In this document: one piece after another, positions 45,682-55,613 of the stretch
Layout: each line of letters begins with the position of its first letter
Position numbering within the stretch: the first letter of the stretch is position 1
Assembly (NCBI RefSeq): GCF_000720255.1
Contig: NZ_JOJE01000001.1
Location: 248,001-312,000, forward strand
Direction: 5' to 3'
DNA: 64,000 nucleotides
Source of the DNA: Streptomyces griseus subsp. griseus
GTDB lineage: Bacteria; Actinomycetota; Actinomycetes; Streptomycetales; Streptomycetaceae
Translations under genes and position numbers: made by a program
Notes under the pieces: model-generated
Seen by the model: only the letters and a program-made list of their open reading frames with translations
Database searches by the model: none
What the model was told of the DNA's origin: nothing

Positions 45682-46911
45682 GTGCGTCAACGTTCGATCA
45701 TCGCCATCACCGCCGCACTCGCGGCGGGATCGCTGACACTCACCGCCTGTGGATCGCGTGACGACGACGGCAAGAGCAGCAGCGGAGACAAGACCACCGT
45801 CGTGATCGGCGTCGACGCCCCGCTCACCGGCGACCTGTCCGCACTTGGTCTCGGCATCAAGAACTCCGCCGACCTCGCCGTCAAAACGGCCAACAAGCAG
45901 GAGCTCGTCAAGGGCGTCGAGTTCAAGATCGAGGCCACCGACGACCAGGCCCAGCCCTCCGTCGGCCAGCAGAACGCCCAGAAGTTCATCAGCGACAAGG
46001 ACGTCCTCGGCGTCGTCGGCCCGCTGAACTCCGGCGTCTCCCAGCAGATGCAGAAGCCGCTCAACGACGCGGGCCTCACCCAGATCTCCCCCGCCAACAC
46101 CGGCACCGAGCTCACCCAGGGCGACGGCTGGAAGACCGGCAAGTCCGTCCGCCAGTTCAAGACGTTCTTCCGCACCGCCACCACGGACGAGATCCAGGGT
46201 GCCTTCGCCGCCGAGTACCTCTACCAGAAGGCCGGCAAGAAGAAGGTCTACCTGATCGACGACCAGAAGACCTACGGCGCCGGCCTCGCCGCCTCCTTCA
46301 AGACGAACTTCACCAAGCTCGGTGGCAAGATCGTCGGCAGCGACCACGTCAACCCCGACGACCGCGACTTCAACGCCGTCGTCGCCAAGATCAAGAAGAC
46401 CGGCGCCGACGCCCTCTACTACGGCGGCGAGTACCCCGCCGCCGCCCCCCTGAGCCAGCAGCTCAAGGACAGCGGCCAGAACATCCCGCTCATGGGCGGC
46501 GACGGCATCTACTCCGGCGAGTTCCCCAAGCTCAACAAGAAGGCCGAAGGCGACCTCGCCACCTCCGTCGGCAAGCCCGTCGAACAGCTCCCCTCCGCCA
46601 AGGAGTTCATCGCCAACTACAAGAACGCCGGCTACAAGGACGCCTACGAGGCCTACGGCGGCCTCACCTACGACGCGACCTGGGCCATCATCGAGGCCGT
46701 CAAGATCGCGGTCGAGGGCAACGACGGCAAGGTCCCGTCCGACGGCCGCAAGGCGGTCCTGGACGCCATGGCCAAGGTCAAGTTCGACGGCGTCACCGGC
46801 ACCATCTCCTTCGACGAGTTCGGCGACACCACGAACCACATGATGACCGCCTACAAGGTCAAGAACGGTGCGTGGGCGCCCGAGTACAGCGCCGCACCCA
46901 ACGTCAGCTGA
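45682..46911 (+). CDS. livJ: branched-chain amino acid ABC transporter, substrate-binding lipoprotein
   Basis: 409 residues. A lipoprotein signal with LTLTACGS (lipobox cysteine C23) is followed by a type I periplasmic-binding fold: VVIGVDAPLTGDLSALGLGI, FISDKDVLGVVGPLNSGVSQ, KKVYLIDDQKTYGAGLA, ADALYYGGEYPAAAPL. It captures leucine/isoleucine/valine-type substrates outside the cell and hands them to the LivHM channel encoded just downstream. GTG start with AAAGGACC upstream. Confidence 0.95.
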   Translation: MRQRSIIAITAALAAGSLTLTACGSRDDDGKSSSGDKTTVVIGVDAPLTGDLSALGLGIKNSADLAVKTANKQELVKGVEFKIEATDDQAQPSVGQQNAQKFISDKDVLGVVGPLNSGVSQQMQKPLNDAGLTQISPANTGTELTQGDGWKTGKSVRQFKTFFRTATTDEIQGAFAAEYLYQKAGKKKVYLIDDQKTYGAGLAASFKTNFTKLGGKIVGSDHVNPDDRDFNAVVAKIKKTGADALYYGGEYPAAAPLSQQLKDSGQNIPLMGGDGIYSGEFPKLNKKAEGDLATSVGKPVEQLPSAKEFIANYKNAGYKDAYEAYGGLTYDATWAIIEAVKIAVEGNDGKVPSDGRKAVLDAMAKVKFDGVTGTISFDEFGDTTNHMMTAYKVKNGAWAPEYSAAPNVS

Positions 46912-47026
46912 GCGAAGGCCGAGCAACACACCCTCCCCACCTCACGCATTGATCAGGCCGCGCGGGAGTGCCCACCAGCGCTCCCGCGCGGCGCCGTATC
47001 CGAACCACTCCCACGGAGGCCCTGCG

Positions 47027-47956
47027 GTGCACGAACTGCCGCAACAGCTGGCCAATGGACTCATCCTCGGCGCGATGTACGGTCTCATCGCGATCGGTTA
47101 CACGATGGTCTACGGCATCGTTCAGCTCATCAACTTCGCCCACGGCGAGATCTTCATGGTCGGGGGCTTCGGGGCCCTCACCGTCTGGCTCACCCTCCCC
47201 GACGGCTTCGCCCTCGGCGCAGCCATCCCGCTCATGATCCTCGGCGGCGTCATCGTCTCCGTCGCCGTCGCCACCGCAGCCGAGCGCTTCGCCTACCGGC
47301 CCCTGCGCACCGCCCCGCGACTGGCACCCCTCATCACCGCCATCGGCCTCTCCATCGTCCTCCAGCAGGCCGTATGGATGTGGTACCCCGACGCCAAGAA
47401 GGACCGCCCCTTCCCGCAGTTCGACGGCGGCCCCATCGACGTCCTCGGCGCCAACGTCCAGCGCGGCGACCTCTTCGTCCTCATAGCCGCGCCCCTCTGC
47501 ATGGTCGCCCTCGGCCTCTTCGTCACCAAGACCCGCTCCGGCCGCGGCATGCAGGCCACCGCCCAGGACCCCGACACCGCCAAGCTCATGGGCATCAACA
47601 CCGACCGCATCATCGTCATGGCCTTCGCCATCGGCGCCGCGTTCGCCGCCATCGCCGCCGTCGCCTACGGCCTCAAGAACGGCCAGGTCGGCTTCCGCAT
47701 GGGCTTCCTCATGGGCCTCAAGGCCTTCACCGCCGCCGTCCTCGGCGGCATCGGCAACATCTACGGCGCCATGCTCGGCGGCATCGTCCTCGGCGTCGCC
47801 GAATCCCTCGCCACCGGCTACATCGGCGACATCCCCGGCATGGACCTCTTCGGCGGCGGCGCCTGGAAGGACGTATGGGCGTTCGCCCTCCTCATCCTCG
47901 TCCTGCTGTTCAGGCCACAAGGCCTGCTCGGCGAACGCGTCGCGGATCGGGCGTGA
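47027..47956 (+). CDS. livH: branched-chain amino acid ABC transporter permease LivH
   Basis: 309 residues with about eight hydrophobic helices. LGAMYGLIAIGYTMVYGIVQ and LINFAHGEIFMVGGF are the LivH N-terminal signature, AQDPDTAKLMGINTDRII the cytoplasmic EAA-like loop, and AFTAAVLGGIGNIYGAMLGG the conserved late motif. It forms the membrane channel with LivM. The GTG has CGGAGG upstream. Its stop overlaps or nearly overlaps the livM start. Confidence 0.95.
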   Translation: MHELPQQLANGLILGAMYGLIAIGYTMVYGIVQLINFAHGEIFMVGGFGALTVWLTLPDGFALGAAIPLMILGGVIVSVAVATAAERFAYRPLRTAPRLAPLITAIGLSIVLQQAVWMWYPDAKKDRPFPQFDGGPIDVLGANVQRGDLFVLIAAPLCMVALGLFVTKTRSGRGMQATAQDPDTAKLMGINTDRIIVMAFAIGAAFAAIAAVAYGLKNGQVGFRMGFLMGLKAFTAAVLGGIGNIYGAMLGGIVLGVAESLATGYIGDIPGMDLFGGGAWKDVWAFALLILVLLFRPQGLLGERVADRA

Positions 47957-47961
47957 TAACG

Positions 47962-49788
47962 ATGACCACCAACATCCCCACCCAGAAGAACACGGACATC
48001 ACCAAGTCGCCCACCACACAAGCGACTCCACTGATCCCACTCCCCCCGGCCGCGGCACGCCTCATCACCATCGCCGGCACCGCCGTCGCCCTCGCCGGCA
48101 CCTTCCTCGCCTGGACCTGGACCAAGGACTTCCCCGGCAACCTCACCGTCACCGGCTACCCCGGCGGCCTCCAGGTACTCACCCTCGTCGGCACCATCCT
48201 CACCCTGCTGTTCGCCCTCAGCGGCTACGGCATCAAGGGCCTCGGCTGGCTCACCCCCGGCGGCACCAACAGCCCCGTCCTCGTCCTCACCCTCGGCGTC
48301 CTCGGCACCACCGGCTACGCCATCGGCGCCATCGCCCAGGAACTCGGCGGCCTCGTCAACCTCGAACCCGGCGCCTGGGTCTCCGGCATCGGCGCCCTCA
48401 TCGCCGTCACCGGCGCCCTCGGCCTCCCCGCCGACCGGCCCCACGACGACGGCGACACCCCCAACGCCTGGGGCCGCCTCCGCCACGCCCTCACCGCCCC
48501 CGAGCCAGGCCGCACCAAGGACCTCCCCTCCTGGGCCGAGATCCTCATCATCGCCGCGGGCTTCGGCGCCGGCCTCTACGTCTTCGCCTACGGCATCGGC
48601 ACCGAATACTCCGAGCTGTTCGTCGGCTTCCTCATTATCGCGGCCTTCGGCTTCACCGCCCTCAACCGCGCCGGCCTCCTCAAGCAGCTCTCCGCCCTCA
48701 CCGCCAAGCACCGCACCGTCACCCTCGCGGCAGCCTTCGCCGCCGCGATCTGCTTCCCCTTCACCCAGACCAACGACCAGTTCGCCCTCATCGGCGCCAA
48801 CATCCTCATCTTCGCCACGGTCGCCCTCGGCCTCAACGTCGTCGTCGGCCTCGCCGGCCTCCTCGACCTCGGATACGTCGCCTTCCTCGGCGTCGGCGCC
48901 TACGCCGCCGCCCTGGTCTCCGGCTCCCCCCAGTCGACCATCGGCGTCCACTTCCCCTTCTGGGCAGCGGTCATCACCGGCGCACTCGCCTCACTGATCT
49001 TCGGCGTCGTCATCGGCGCCCCGACCCTGCGGCTACGCGGCGACTACCTCGCCATCGTCACCCTCGGCTTCGGTGAGATCTTCCGCATCACCATGAACAA
49101 CCTCAACGGCAACAGCGGCCCCGACGTCACCAACGGCTCCACCGGCATCCCGAACATCCCCGACCTGGAGATCTTCGGCTTCAACCTCGGAGTCCCCCAC
49201 AACGTCCTCGGCCACGAACTGACACGCCCCGGCAACTACTACCTGCTGATGCTGCTGTTCACCGCCGTCATCGTCACCGTCTTCCGACGCTCCGCCGACT
49301 CCCGCATCGGCCGCGCCTGGGTCGCCATCCGCGAGGACGAAACCGCCGCCACCGCCATGGGCATCAACGGCTTCCGCCTCAAGCTCCTCGCCTTCGCCCT
49401 CGGCGCCTCCCTCGCCGGCCTCGCCGGCACCGTCCAGGCACACGTCTCCTACAGCGTCACCCCCGAGCAGTACCAGTTCGCCGGCTCCGTGCCGCCCAAC
49501 TCGGCCTTCCTGCTCGCCGCCGTCATCCTCGGAGGAATGGGCACCATCAGCGGGCCGCTCGTGGGCGCCGCACTGCTCTACCTCATCCCCGCCAAGCTCC
49601 AGTTCATGGCGGAATACCAGCTGCTCCTCTTCGGCATCGCGCTCATGCTCCTCATGCGCTTCCGCCCCGAAGGCCTCGTCGCCGACCGCAGGAAGCAGCT
49701 CGAATTCCACGAGACCGGACAGCTCGACGTACCCGACGACAAGGGCCTGCCCGAGACCGCCACCGGCGTCGCCAAGGCAGGGGCGTGA
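47962..49788 (+). CDS. livM: branched-chain amino acid ABC transporter permease LivM, N-terminally extended
   Basis: 608 residues, well above the typical 330-420. The LivM core occupies roughly residues 260-570 (ATVALGLNVVVGLAGLLDLG, GAPTLRLRGDYLAIVTLGFG, VAIREDETAATAMGINGFRL, AVILGGMGTISGPLVGAALL). The first 250 residues add about six further hydrophobic segments and a soluble loop (ADRPHDDGDTPNAWGRLRHA). An ATG start is used; the GTG at 47953, which shares bases with the livH stop, is an equal candidate. Confidence 0.93.
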   Translation: MTTNIPTQKNTDITKSPTTQATPLIPLPPAAARLITIAGTAVALAGTFLAWTWTKDFPGNLTVTGYPGGLQVLTLVGTILTLLFALSGYGIKGLGWLTPGGTNSPVLVLTLGVLGTTGYAIGAIAQELGGLVNLEPGAWVSGIGALIAVTGALGLPADRPHDDGDTPNAWGRLRHALTAPEPGRTKDLPSWAEILIIAAGFGAGLYVFAYGIGTEYSELFVGFLIIAAFGFTALNRAGLLKQLSALTAKHRTVTLAAAFAAAICFPFTQTNDQFALIGANILIFATVALGLNVVVGLAGLLDLGYVAFLGVGAYAAALVSGSPQSTIGVHFPFWAAVITGALASLIFGVVIGAPTLRLRGDYLAIVTLGFGEIFRITMNNLNGNSGPDVTNGSTGIPNIPDLEIFGFNLGVPHNVLGHELTRPGNYYLLMLLFTAVIVTVFRRSADSRIGRAWVAIREDETAATAMGINGFRLKLLAFALGASLAGLAGTVQAHVSYSVTPEQYQFAGSVPPNSAFLLAAVILGGMGTISGPLVGAALLYLIPAKLQFMAEYQLLLFGIALMLLMRFRPEGLVADRRKQLEFHETGQLDVPDDKGLPETATGVAKAGA

Positions 49789-50674
49789 CCTCGATGACCA
49801 CCACCACAACCACCACGACCACCACGGTCCTCGACGCCACCGGCGTCACCATGCAGTTCGGCGGCCTCACCGCCGTACGCTCCGTCGACCTCACCGTCGG
49901 CAGCGGCGAGATCGTCGGACTCATCGGCCCCAACGGCGCCGGAAAAACAACCTTCTTCAACTGCCTCACGGGCCTCTACGTCCCCACCACCGGCACCGTC
50001 AGCTACAAGGGCACAGTCCTCCCGCCCAAACCCCACCTGGTCACCCAGGCCGGCATCGCCCGCACCTTCCAGAACATCCGGCTCTTCGCCAACATGACCG
50101 TCCTGGAAAACGTGCTCGTCGGACGCCACACCCGCACCAACGAAGGCCTCTGGTCCGCACTGCTGCGCCTGCCCAGCTTCAAGAAGGCCGAAGAAGCCTC
50201 CCGCGAACGAGCCATGGAACTCCTCGAGTTCGCCGGCCTCGCCGCCAAGGCCGACCACCTCGCCCGCAACCTCCCCTACGGCGAACAGCGCAAGCTGGAG
50301 ATCGCCCGAGCGCTCGCCAGCGAACCCGGTCTGCTCCTGCTGGACGAACCCACCGCCGGCATGAACCCCCAGGAGACCAGGGCAGCCGAAGACCTGATCT
50401 TCGCCATCCGCGACAAGGGCATCGCCGTCCTCGTCATCGAGCACGACATCCGGTTCATCATGAACCTCTGCGACCGCGTCGCCGTGCTCGTCCAGGGCGA
50501 GAAGATCGTCGAAGGACCCGCCGAGGTCGTCCAGGCCGACGAACGCGTCATCGCCGCCTACCTCGGCACCCCCTTCGAAGGCGCACCCGGCGCGGAGGAA
50601 GCGGCGGAGGTCGAAGCAGCGGAAGAAGCAGCCGAGGCCGCGGAGGCGCCCAGCACCACAGAAGGAGACGAGAA

Positions 50675-50678
<4 letters not shown>
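49785..50678 (+). CDS. livG: branched-chain amino acid ABC transporter ATP-binding protein LivG
   Basis: 297 residues. After an odd run of ten threonines (MTSMTTTTTTTTTT) come GLIGPNGAGKTTFFNCLTGL (Walker A), GIARTFQNIRLFANMTVLEN (Q-loop), LPYGEQRKLEIARALASEP (signature, YGEQR as usual for LivG) and LLLLDEPTAGMNPQE (Walker B). The C-terminus ends in an acidic Glu/Ala-rich tail. It powers the LivHM channel together with LivF. The GTG shares four bases with the livM stop; ATG 49794 is an alternative start. Confidence 0.95.
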
Positions 50679-51391
<713 letters not shown>

Positions 51392-51408
51392 GTGCTTCGC
51401 TGATACGC

Positions 51409-51449
51409 CTGAGGCCCGCACCCCACTTCTCCGGGGGCGCGGGCCTCAG
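51409..51449. terminator. bidirectional terminator between livF and ANTAR regulator
   Basis: An 11-bp perfect outer stem (CTGAGGCCCGC with GCGGGCCTCAG) and a C-rich/G-rich inner stem lie between the convergent livF and response regulator genes, serving both. Confidence 0.85.
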
Positions 51450-51468
51450 TCGTGACTGTCTCCGGGCC

Positions 51469-52125
51469 TCAGCCCTTGCCGGCCTTCTTCTCGTCCGCGT
51501 CCAGAATGACCGCCTCAGCAACCTGCTGCATCGACATGCGCCGGTCCATCGACGTCTTCTGGATCCACCGGAACGCGGCCGGCTCCGTCAGCCCGTACTC
51601 CGTCTGAAGGATCGACTTCGCCCGGTCCACCAGCTTGCGGGTCTCCAACCGCTGGGTGAGGTCGGCGACCTCGTTCTCCAGCTCCTTCAGCTCCGTGAAC
51701 CGCGAGACGGCCATCTCGATCGCCGGCACGACGTCACTCTTGCTGAACGGCTTCACCAGGTATGCCATCGCACCGGCGTCCCTCGCACGCTCGACGAGGT
51801 CGCGCTGCGAGAAGGCGGTGAGCATCAGCACGGGGGCGATGCGCTCCTCGGCGATCTTCTCGGCCGCGGAGATCCCGTCCAGTTTCGGCATCTTCACGTC
51901 GAGGATCACGAGGTCCGGCCGGTGCTCGCGCGCCAGCTCGATGGCCTGCTCGCCATCACCCGCTTCGCCGACCACCGAGTACCCCTCCTCCTCCAGCATC
52001 TCTTTGAGATCCAGCCGGATCAGGGCCTCGTCCTCGGCGATGACGACACGGGTCGTCAGCGGAGGCACGTGCGACTTGTCGTCGTCGGGCGCGTCTTCGG
52101 GCTGGGGCGACTCGGGGGAGGTCAC
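51469..52125 (-). CDS. response regulator with ANTAR RNA-binding domain
   Basis: 218 residues. The receiver domain spans about 25-140: VVIAEDEALIRLDLKEMLEE, phospho-acceptor Asp in PDLVILDVKMPKLDG, MLTAFSQ and the lysine in YLVKPFSKSD. A coiled linker then leads to an ANTAR domain (RKLVDRAKSILQTEYGLTEP, MDRRMSMQQVAEAVI). Such proteins, like PdtaR, act as phosphorylation-dependent antiterminators. No kinase is adjacent. The GTG start follows AAGGAGCCCCC; a longer frame to 52161 is less likely. Confidence 0.93.
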   Translation of the reverse strand: MTSPESPQPEDAPDDDKSHVPPLTTRVVIAEDEALIRLDLKEMLEEEGYSVVGEAGDGEQAIELAREHRPDLVILDVKMPKLDGISAAEKIAEERIAPVLMLTAFSQRDLVERARDAGAMAYLVKPFSKSDVVPAIEMAVSRFTELKELENEVADLTQRLETRKLVDRAKSILQTEYGLTEPAAFRWIQKTSMDRRMSMQQVAEAVILDADEKKAGKG

Positions 52126-52225
52126 GGGGGCTCCTTGTTGGGGCAGGGGTGGTGCTGACAAGAGCGTACCTAGCTGCGGTAAGGTGGGGGCACGGCGGGT
52201 GACCGCTGACCTTCATATTGAAGGG

Positions 52226-52298
52226 GCCCCGGTAGCCCAGCGGTAGAGGCCATGGATTCAAAACCCATACAGCGTCGGTTCGAATCCGACTCGGGGCA
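52226..52298 (+). tRNA. tRNA-Leu-like (anticodon CAA), short variable arm
   Basis: 73 bases. The acceptor stem GCCCCGG pairs with TCGGGGC (last pair G-T), and the T-arm GTCGG-TTCGAAT-CCGAC is perfect. The anticodon loop TTCAAAA gives CAA, a leucine anticodon. The variable region is only five bases (ACAGC), whereas real leucine tRNAs have a long variable arm. The anticodon stem has an A-C mismatch (ATGGA/CCCAT) and the D stem only three good pairs. CCA is not encoded. It folds as a class I tRNA, but its amino-acid identity is uncertain and it may be a degenerate copy. Confidence 0.72.
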
Positions 52299-52404
52299 CT
52301 TTTCCTTGGATTCCCAGGGTGCCATCAGAAAGCGGATGTTCCCGTTCTCGTGAACATCCGCTTTTTGCTGCGTGTCGTCGCGATCACTCTCCCAGAGTGG
52401 GCGC

Positions 52405-53172
52405 ATGTACGACGTCAGCACACGCAAGCAGGCACTCGCCCTGGTTTCACAGGGTCGCAGCTTGAACTCGGTGAGCAAAGAGACGGGTATCTCCCGCTCG
52501 GCGATCAGCCGTTGGCTGGTCCGGATCGACCCCCTTGAGCGAACCCCGCCCTGCTTCCGATGTCGAGACACGCCGGGAATGCCGGAAGACACCGCAGCGT
52601 ATGCGTACCTCTTGGGCCTCTACCTCGGTGATGGCTACATCATCTCCAAACCGAGGCAGCACTATCTGATGATCACATGCACGGCTTCATGGCCCGGCCT
52701 GATCGATGCCGCCGAAGCTGCGATGCGCGGAGTCCTGCCCTGGCCCAACGTCACCCGCCTTCAACGGGCTGGATGCGTTGACGTCAAGTCATTCACCAAA
52801 CACTGGACCTGCGTCTTCCCCCAACACGGCCCAGGCAAGAAGCACGAGCGCCGCATCGCCCTCGAACCCTGGCAACAAGTCATCACCGATGCGGACCCCT
52901 GGGAATTCATCCGCGGCCTCATCCACTCCGACGGATGCCGCCTCACCAACTGGACCACCCGAATGGTCCGCGGCGAACGCAAGCGCTACGAATACCCGCG
53001 CTACTTCTTCACCAACGTCTCCGACGACATCCGCAGCCTCTACACCGACACCCTCGACAAGGTCGGCATCGAGTGGACGCTCTGCACCCGTCACGGCAAC
53101 CCGTACAACATCTCCGTCGCCCAGAAGGCGTCCGTCGCCCTACTCGACACCCACGTAGGCCCCAAACACTGA
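52405..53172 (+). CDS. HTH plus LAGLIDADG homing-endonuclease-like protein
   Basis: 255 residues. An N-terminal resolvase-type helix-turn-helix (RKQALALVSQGRSLNSVSKE, GISRSAISRWLVRID) is followed by a CFRC pair and a two-motif LAGLIDADG domain. AYLLGLYLGDGYI and EFIRGLIHSDGCRL are the two dodecapeptide-like motifs, with the acidic residues GD and SD in place. Free-standing LAGLIDADG proteins are homing endonucleases or domesticated regulators. It begins 107 bases after the tRNA. The ATG at MYDVSTRK was chosen; the ribosome site (GAGTGGG) is weak. Confidence 0.82.
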   Translation: MYDVSTRKQALALVSQGRSLNSVSKETGISRSAISRWLVRIDPLERTPPCFRCRDTPGMPEDTAAYAYLLGLYLGDGYIISKPRQHYLMITCTASWPGLIDAAEAAMRGVLPWPNVTRLQRAGCVDVKSFTKHWTCVFPQHGPGKKHERRIALEPWQQVITDADPWEFIRGLIHSDGCRLTNWTTRMVRGERKRYEYPRYFFTNVSDDIRSLYTDTLDKVGIEWTLCTRHGNPYNISVAQKASVALLDTHVGPKH

Positions 53173-53181
53173 CCCACTCCC

Positions 53182-54612
53182 CTACTTGTCGTCCTCCCCG
53201 ATGTGATGCACCCGCACCATGTTGGTCGACCCCGACACCCCGGGAGGCGAACCGGCCGTAATCACCACCACGTCGCCCCGCTCGCACCGCCCGTACTGCA
53301 ACAGCAGCTCATCCACCTGGTCCACCATCGCGTCCGTCGAGTCAGCCTCCGGGATCAGGAACGTCTCCACGCCCCACGTCAGGTTCAGCTGGGAGCGGGT
53401 CGCCGGCTCGGGAGTGACGGCGAGGAGGGGGATCGGGGAGCGGTAGCGGGACAGGCGGCGGGCTGTGTCGCCGGACTGGGTGAAGGCGACCAGGTACTTG
53501 GCGTCGAGGAAGTCGCCGATCTCGGCCGCCGCCCGGGCGACCGCGCCGCCCTGGGTGCGGGGCTTGTTGCTGTCGGTCAGGGGCGGGAGGCCCTTGGCCA
53601 GCATGTCCTCCTCCGCAGCCTCGACGATCTTCGCCATCGTGCGGACCGTGTCGACCGCGTGCTTGCCGACGCTCGTCTCGCCGGACAGCATCACCGCGTC
53701 CGTGCCGTCGATGACCGCGTTGGCGACGTCGCTCGCCTCGGCCCGCGTCGGGCGGGCGTTGTCGATCATGGAGTCCAGCATCTGCGTGGCGACGATCACC
53801 GGCTTGGCGTTCCGCTTCGCCAGCTTGATCGCGCGCTTCTGGACGAGCGGGACCTGCTCCAGCGGCATCTCGACGCCCAGGTCGCCCCGCGCGACCATGA
53901 TGCCGTCGAAGCACGCCACGATGTCGTCGATCGCGTCGACCGCCTGCGGTTTCTCCACTTTGGCGATGACGGGCAGCCTGCGCCCTTCCGCGTCCATGAT
54001 GCGGTGGACGTCCTCGATGTCCTTGCCGCTGCGGACGAAGGACAGGGCGATGATGTCGCAGCCCATGTGGAGGGCCCAGCGGAGGTCTTCCTTGTCCTTG
54101 CCGGAGAGGGCGGGGACGTTCACCGCGACGCCGGGGAGGTTGAGGCCCTTGTGGTCGGAGATCACGCCGCCTTCGATGACCTTCGTGTGGACGCGGGGGC
54201 CGTCGACCGAGGTGACCTCAAGGCAGACCTTGCCGTCGTCGACGAGGATGCGTTCACCCTCGGTGACATCGTCGGCCAGGCCGGAATACGTCGTTCCGCA
54301 GATGTTGCCGTCGCCCTTCACGCCCTCCTCGACCGTGATGGTGAAGGTGTCGTCGCGTTCGAGAAGTACGGGGCCTTCGGTGAAGCTGCCGAGTCGGATC
54401 TTCGGTCCCTGAAGGTCGGCGAGGATTCCGACGCTGCGGCCGGTTTCGTCGGAGGCCTTGCGGACCCGTCGGTAGCGCTCCTCGTGCTCGGCGTGGCTGC
54501 CGTGGCTGAGGTTGAAGCGGGCTACGTCCATTCCCGCGTCGACCAGGGCTTTGATCTGGTCGTAGGAGTCGGTGGCGGGGCCCAGGGTGCAGACGATTTT
54601 TGCTCGGCGCAT
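53182..54612 (-). CDS. pyk: pyruvate kinase
   Basis: 476 residues. KIVCTLGPATDSYDQIKALV at the start, DVARFNLSHGSHAEH, GILADLQGPKIRLGSF, and IAKVEKPQAVDAIDDIVACF with the catalytic Lys/Glu region are all typical. So are MVARGDLGVEMPLEQVPLVQ and the C-terminal VVITAGSPPGVSGSTNMVRV effector domain. It makes ATP and pyruvate from phosphoenolpyruvate. The stop is 9 bases from that of the convergent LAGLIDADG gene. Confidence 0.97.
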   Translation of the reverse strand: MRRAKIVCTLGPATDSYDQIKALVDAGMDVARFNLSHGSHAEHEERYRRVRKASDETGRSVGILADLQGPKIRLGSFTEGPVLLERDDTFTITVEEGVKGDGNICGTTYSGLADDVTEGERILVDDGKVCLEVTSVDGPRVHTKVIEGGVISDHKGLNLPGVAVNVPALSGKDKEDLRWALHMGCDIIALSFVRSGKDIEDVHRIMDAEGRRLPVIAKVEKPQAVDAIDDIVACFDGIMVARGDLGVEMPLEQVPLVQKRAIKLAKRNAKPVIVATQMLDSMIDNARPTRAEASDVANAVIDGTDAVMLSGETSVGKHAVDTVRTMAKIVEAAEEDMLAKGLPPLTDSNKPRTQGGAVARAAAEIGDFLDAKYLVAFTQSGDTARRLSRYRSPIPLLAVTPEPATRSQLNLTWGVETFLIPEADSTDAMVDQVDELLLQYGRCERGDVVVITAGSPPGVSGSTNMVRVHHIGEDDK

Positions 54613-54671
54613 GTTTCGAGCTTATGACTTACCGGCGGGTAGGGAATTGGCGGCGAATGTCTGCTCAACAA

Positions 54672-54685
54672 CCTTTGGGCAAAGG
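54672..54685. promoter_or_regulatory. inverted repeat in pyk promoter region
   Basis: CCTTTG-GG-CAAAGG is a perfect 6-bp inverted repeat with a two-base centre, 60 bases upstream of pyk. A second partly symmetric element, TTGACAAGTGTTGAA, lies next to it. They may be regulator sites for pyk; this is suggested by position only. Confidence 0.4.
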
Positions 54686-54753
54686 GTAGTTGACAAGTGT
54701 TGAATTGTGCGACGAGGTGCTCCTGTGAGCATCCGATCATCGATCGGTGCGCA

Positions 54754-55464
54754 TCACAATTTCGGGGGCGCCATGGTGAATCGCGCGTTGATCGCCGCCT
54801 GGACGCGTTGACGCTGAGGTTCGAGGTCCAGGGGTGCGGCGGTCTCTTCCGCGGCTCCCGCGGACATGGAGCGCATACGGGCGCCGCCGGGTGCCGCCGG
54901 ATACGCCGGCCTCGGGGCCTCCGCTCCGATGTCGGCGAGTTCGACGAGGGCGGCCAGTGAGGTGCCGAGGGCCTCGGCGTATTCGCGTGCGCGCTGGACG
55001 GCTTCGCGTACGGCTTGCTGGCGGGCCTTGCGGTGGGCGGGTGAGCCGGGGCGCAGGGACCACCAGGGGCCGGTGACGCGGGTGAGGTCGAGGTCGGCGA
55101 GGCGGGTGGTGAGTTCGCCGAGGGCGGTGAAGTCGGTGAGTTCGGCGGTGATGTGGACGCTGCCGTGGTAGGTGCGGATGTGTTCGCCGCGGCCGCGTTT
55201 GGCGAGTTCGGGGGTGATGGAGAAGGCGCCGGTCTCCAGGCGTTCGACGGCGTCTCCGTAGGACTTGACGAGGTCGAGGGCGGTGGCGTTGCGGTGGGTG
55301 AGGTCGTCGAGGGCGGAGCGGCGGTCGCGGCCGCGGGCGGCGACGGTGATGCCGATGCGGGCGATCTCGGGGTCGACTTCGAGGTGGGCCTCGCCGCGGA
55401 CGGCGATGCGGGGTGCGTCGGGGGTGCCGTAGGGGACGTGGGTGGGTTCGTCGGGCGAGGTCAT
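54754..55464 (-). CDS. SIMPL (DUF541) domain protein
   Basis: 236 residues. IAVRGEAHLEVDPEIARIGI, GITVAARGRDRRSALDDLTH and AVREAVQRAREYAEALGTSL with PPAYPAAPGGARMRSMS-like C-terminal sequence match the SIMPL/DUF541 family (kinase-associated or oxidative-stress-linked proteins in other bacteria). No signal peptide, so it is cytoplasmic, unlike many Gram-negative relatives. The start at MTSPDEPT follows GAGTGGGGC. It lies upstream of pyk on the same strand. Confidence 0.85.
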   Translation of the reverse strand: MTSPDEPTHVPYGTPDAPRIAVRGEAHLEVDPEIARIGITVAARGRDRRSALDDLTHRNATALDLVKSYGDAVERLETGAFSITPELAKRGRGEHIRTYHGSVHITAELTDFTALGELTTRLADLDLTRVTGPWWSLRPGSPAHRKARQQAVREAVQRAREYAEALGTSLAALVELADIGAEAPRPAYPAAPGGARMRSMSAGAAEETAAPLDLEPQRQRVQAAINARFTMAPPKL

Positions 55465-55613
55465 ACGCCCCACTCTGTCATGTCTTCGCTGGTTAGCGGC
55501 TTGTGGTTGGTGGATTCGGTCACCAATTCGAAACCTTGTGGATCTGTTGCGCTCCGTCATGTCCGGGTCAGAATCTACGCGCGTCGTTGACCTATCCCCG
55601 AGGAGAACCAGAC

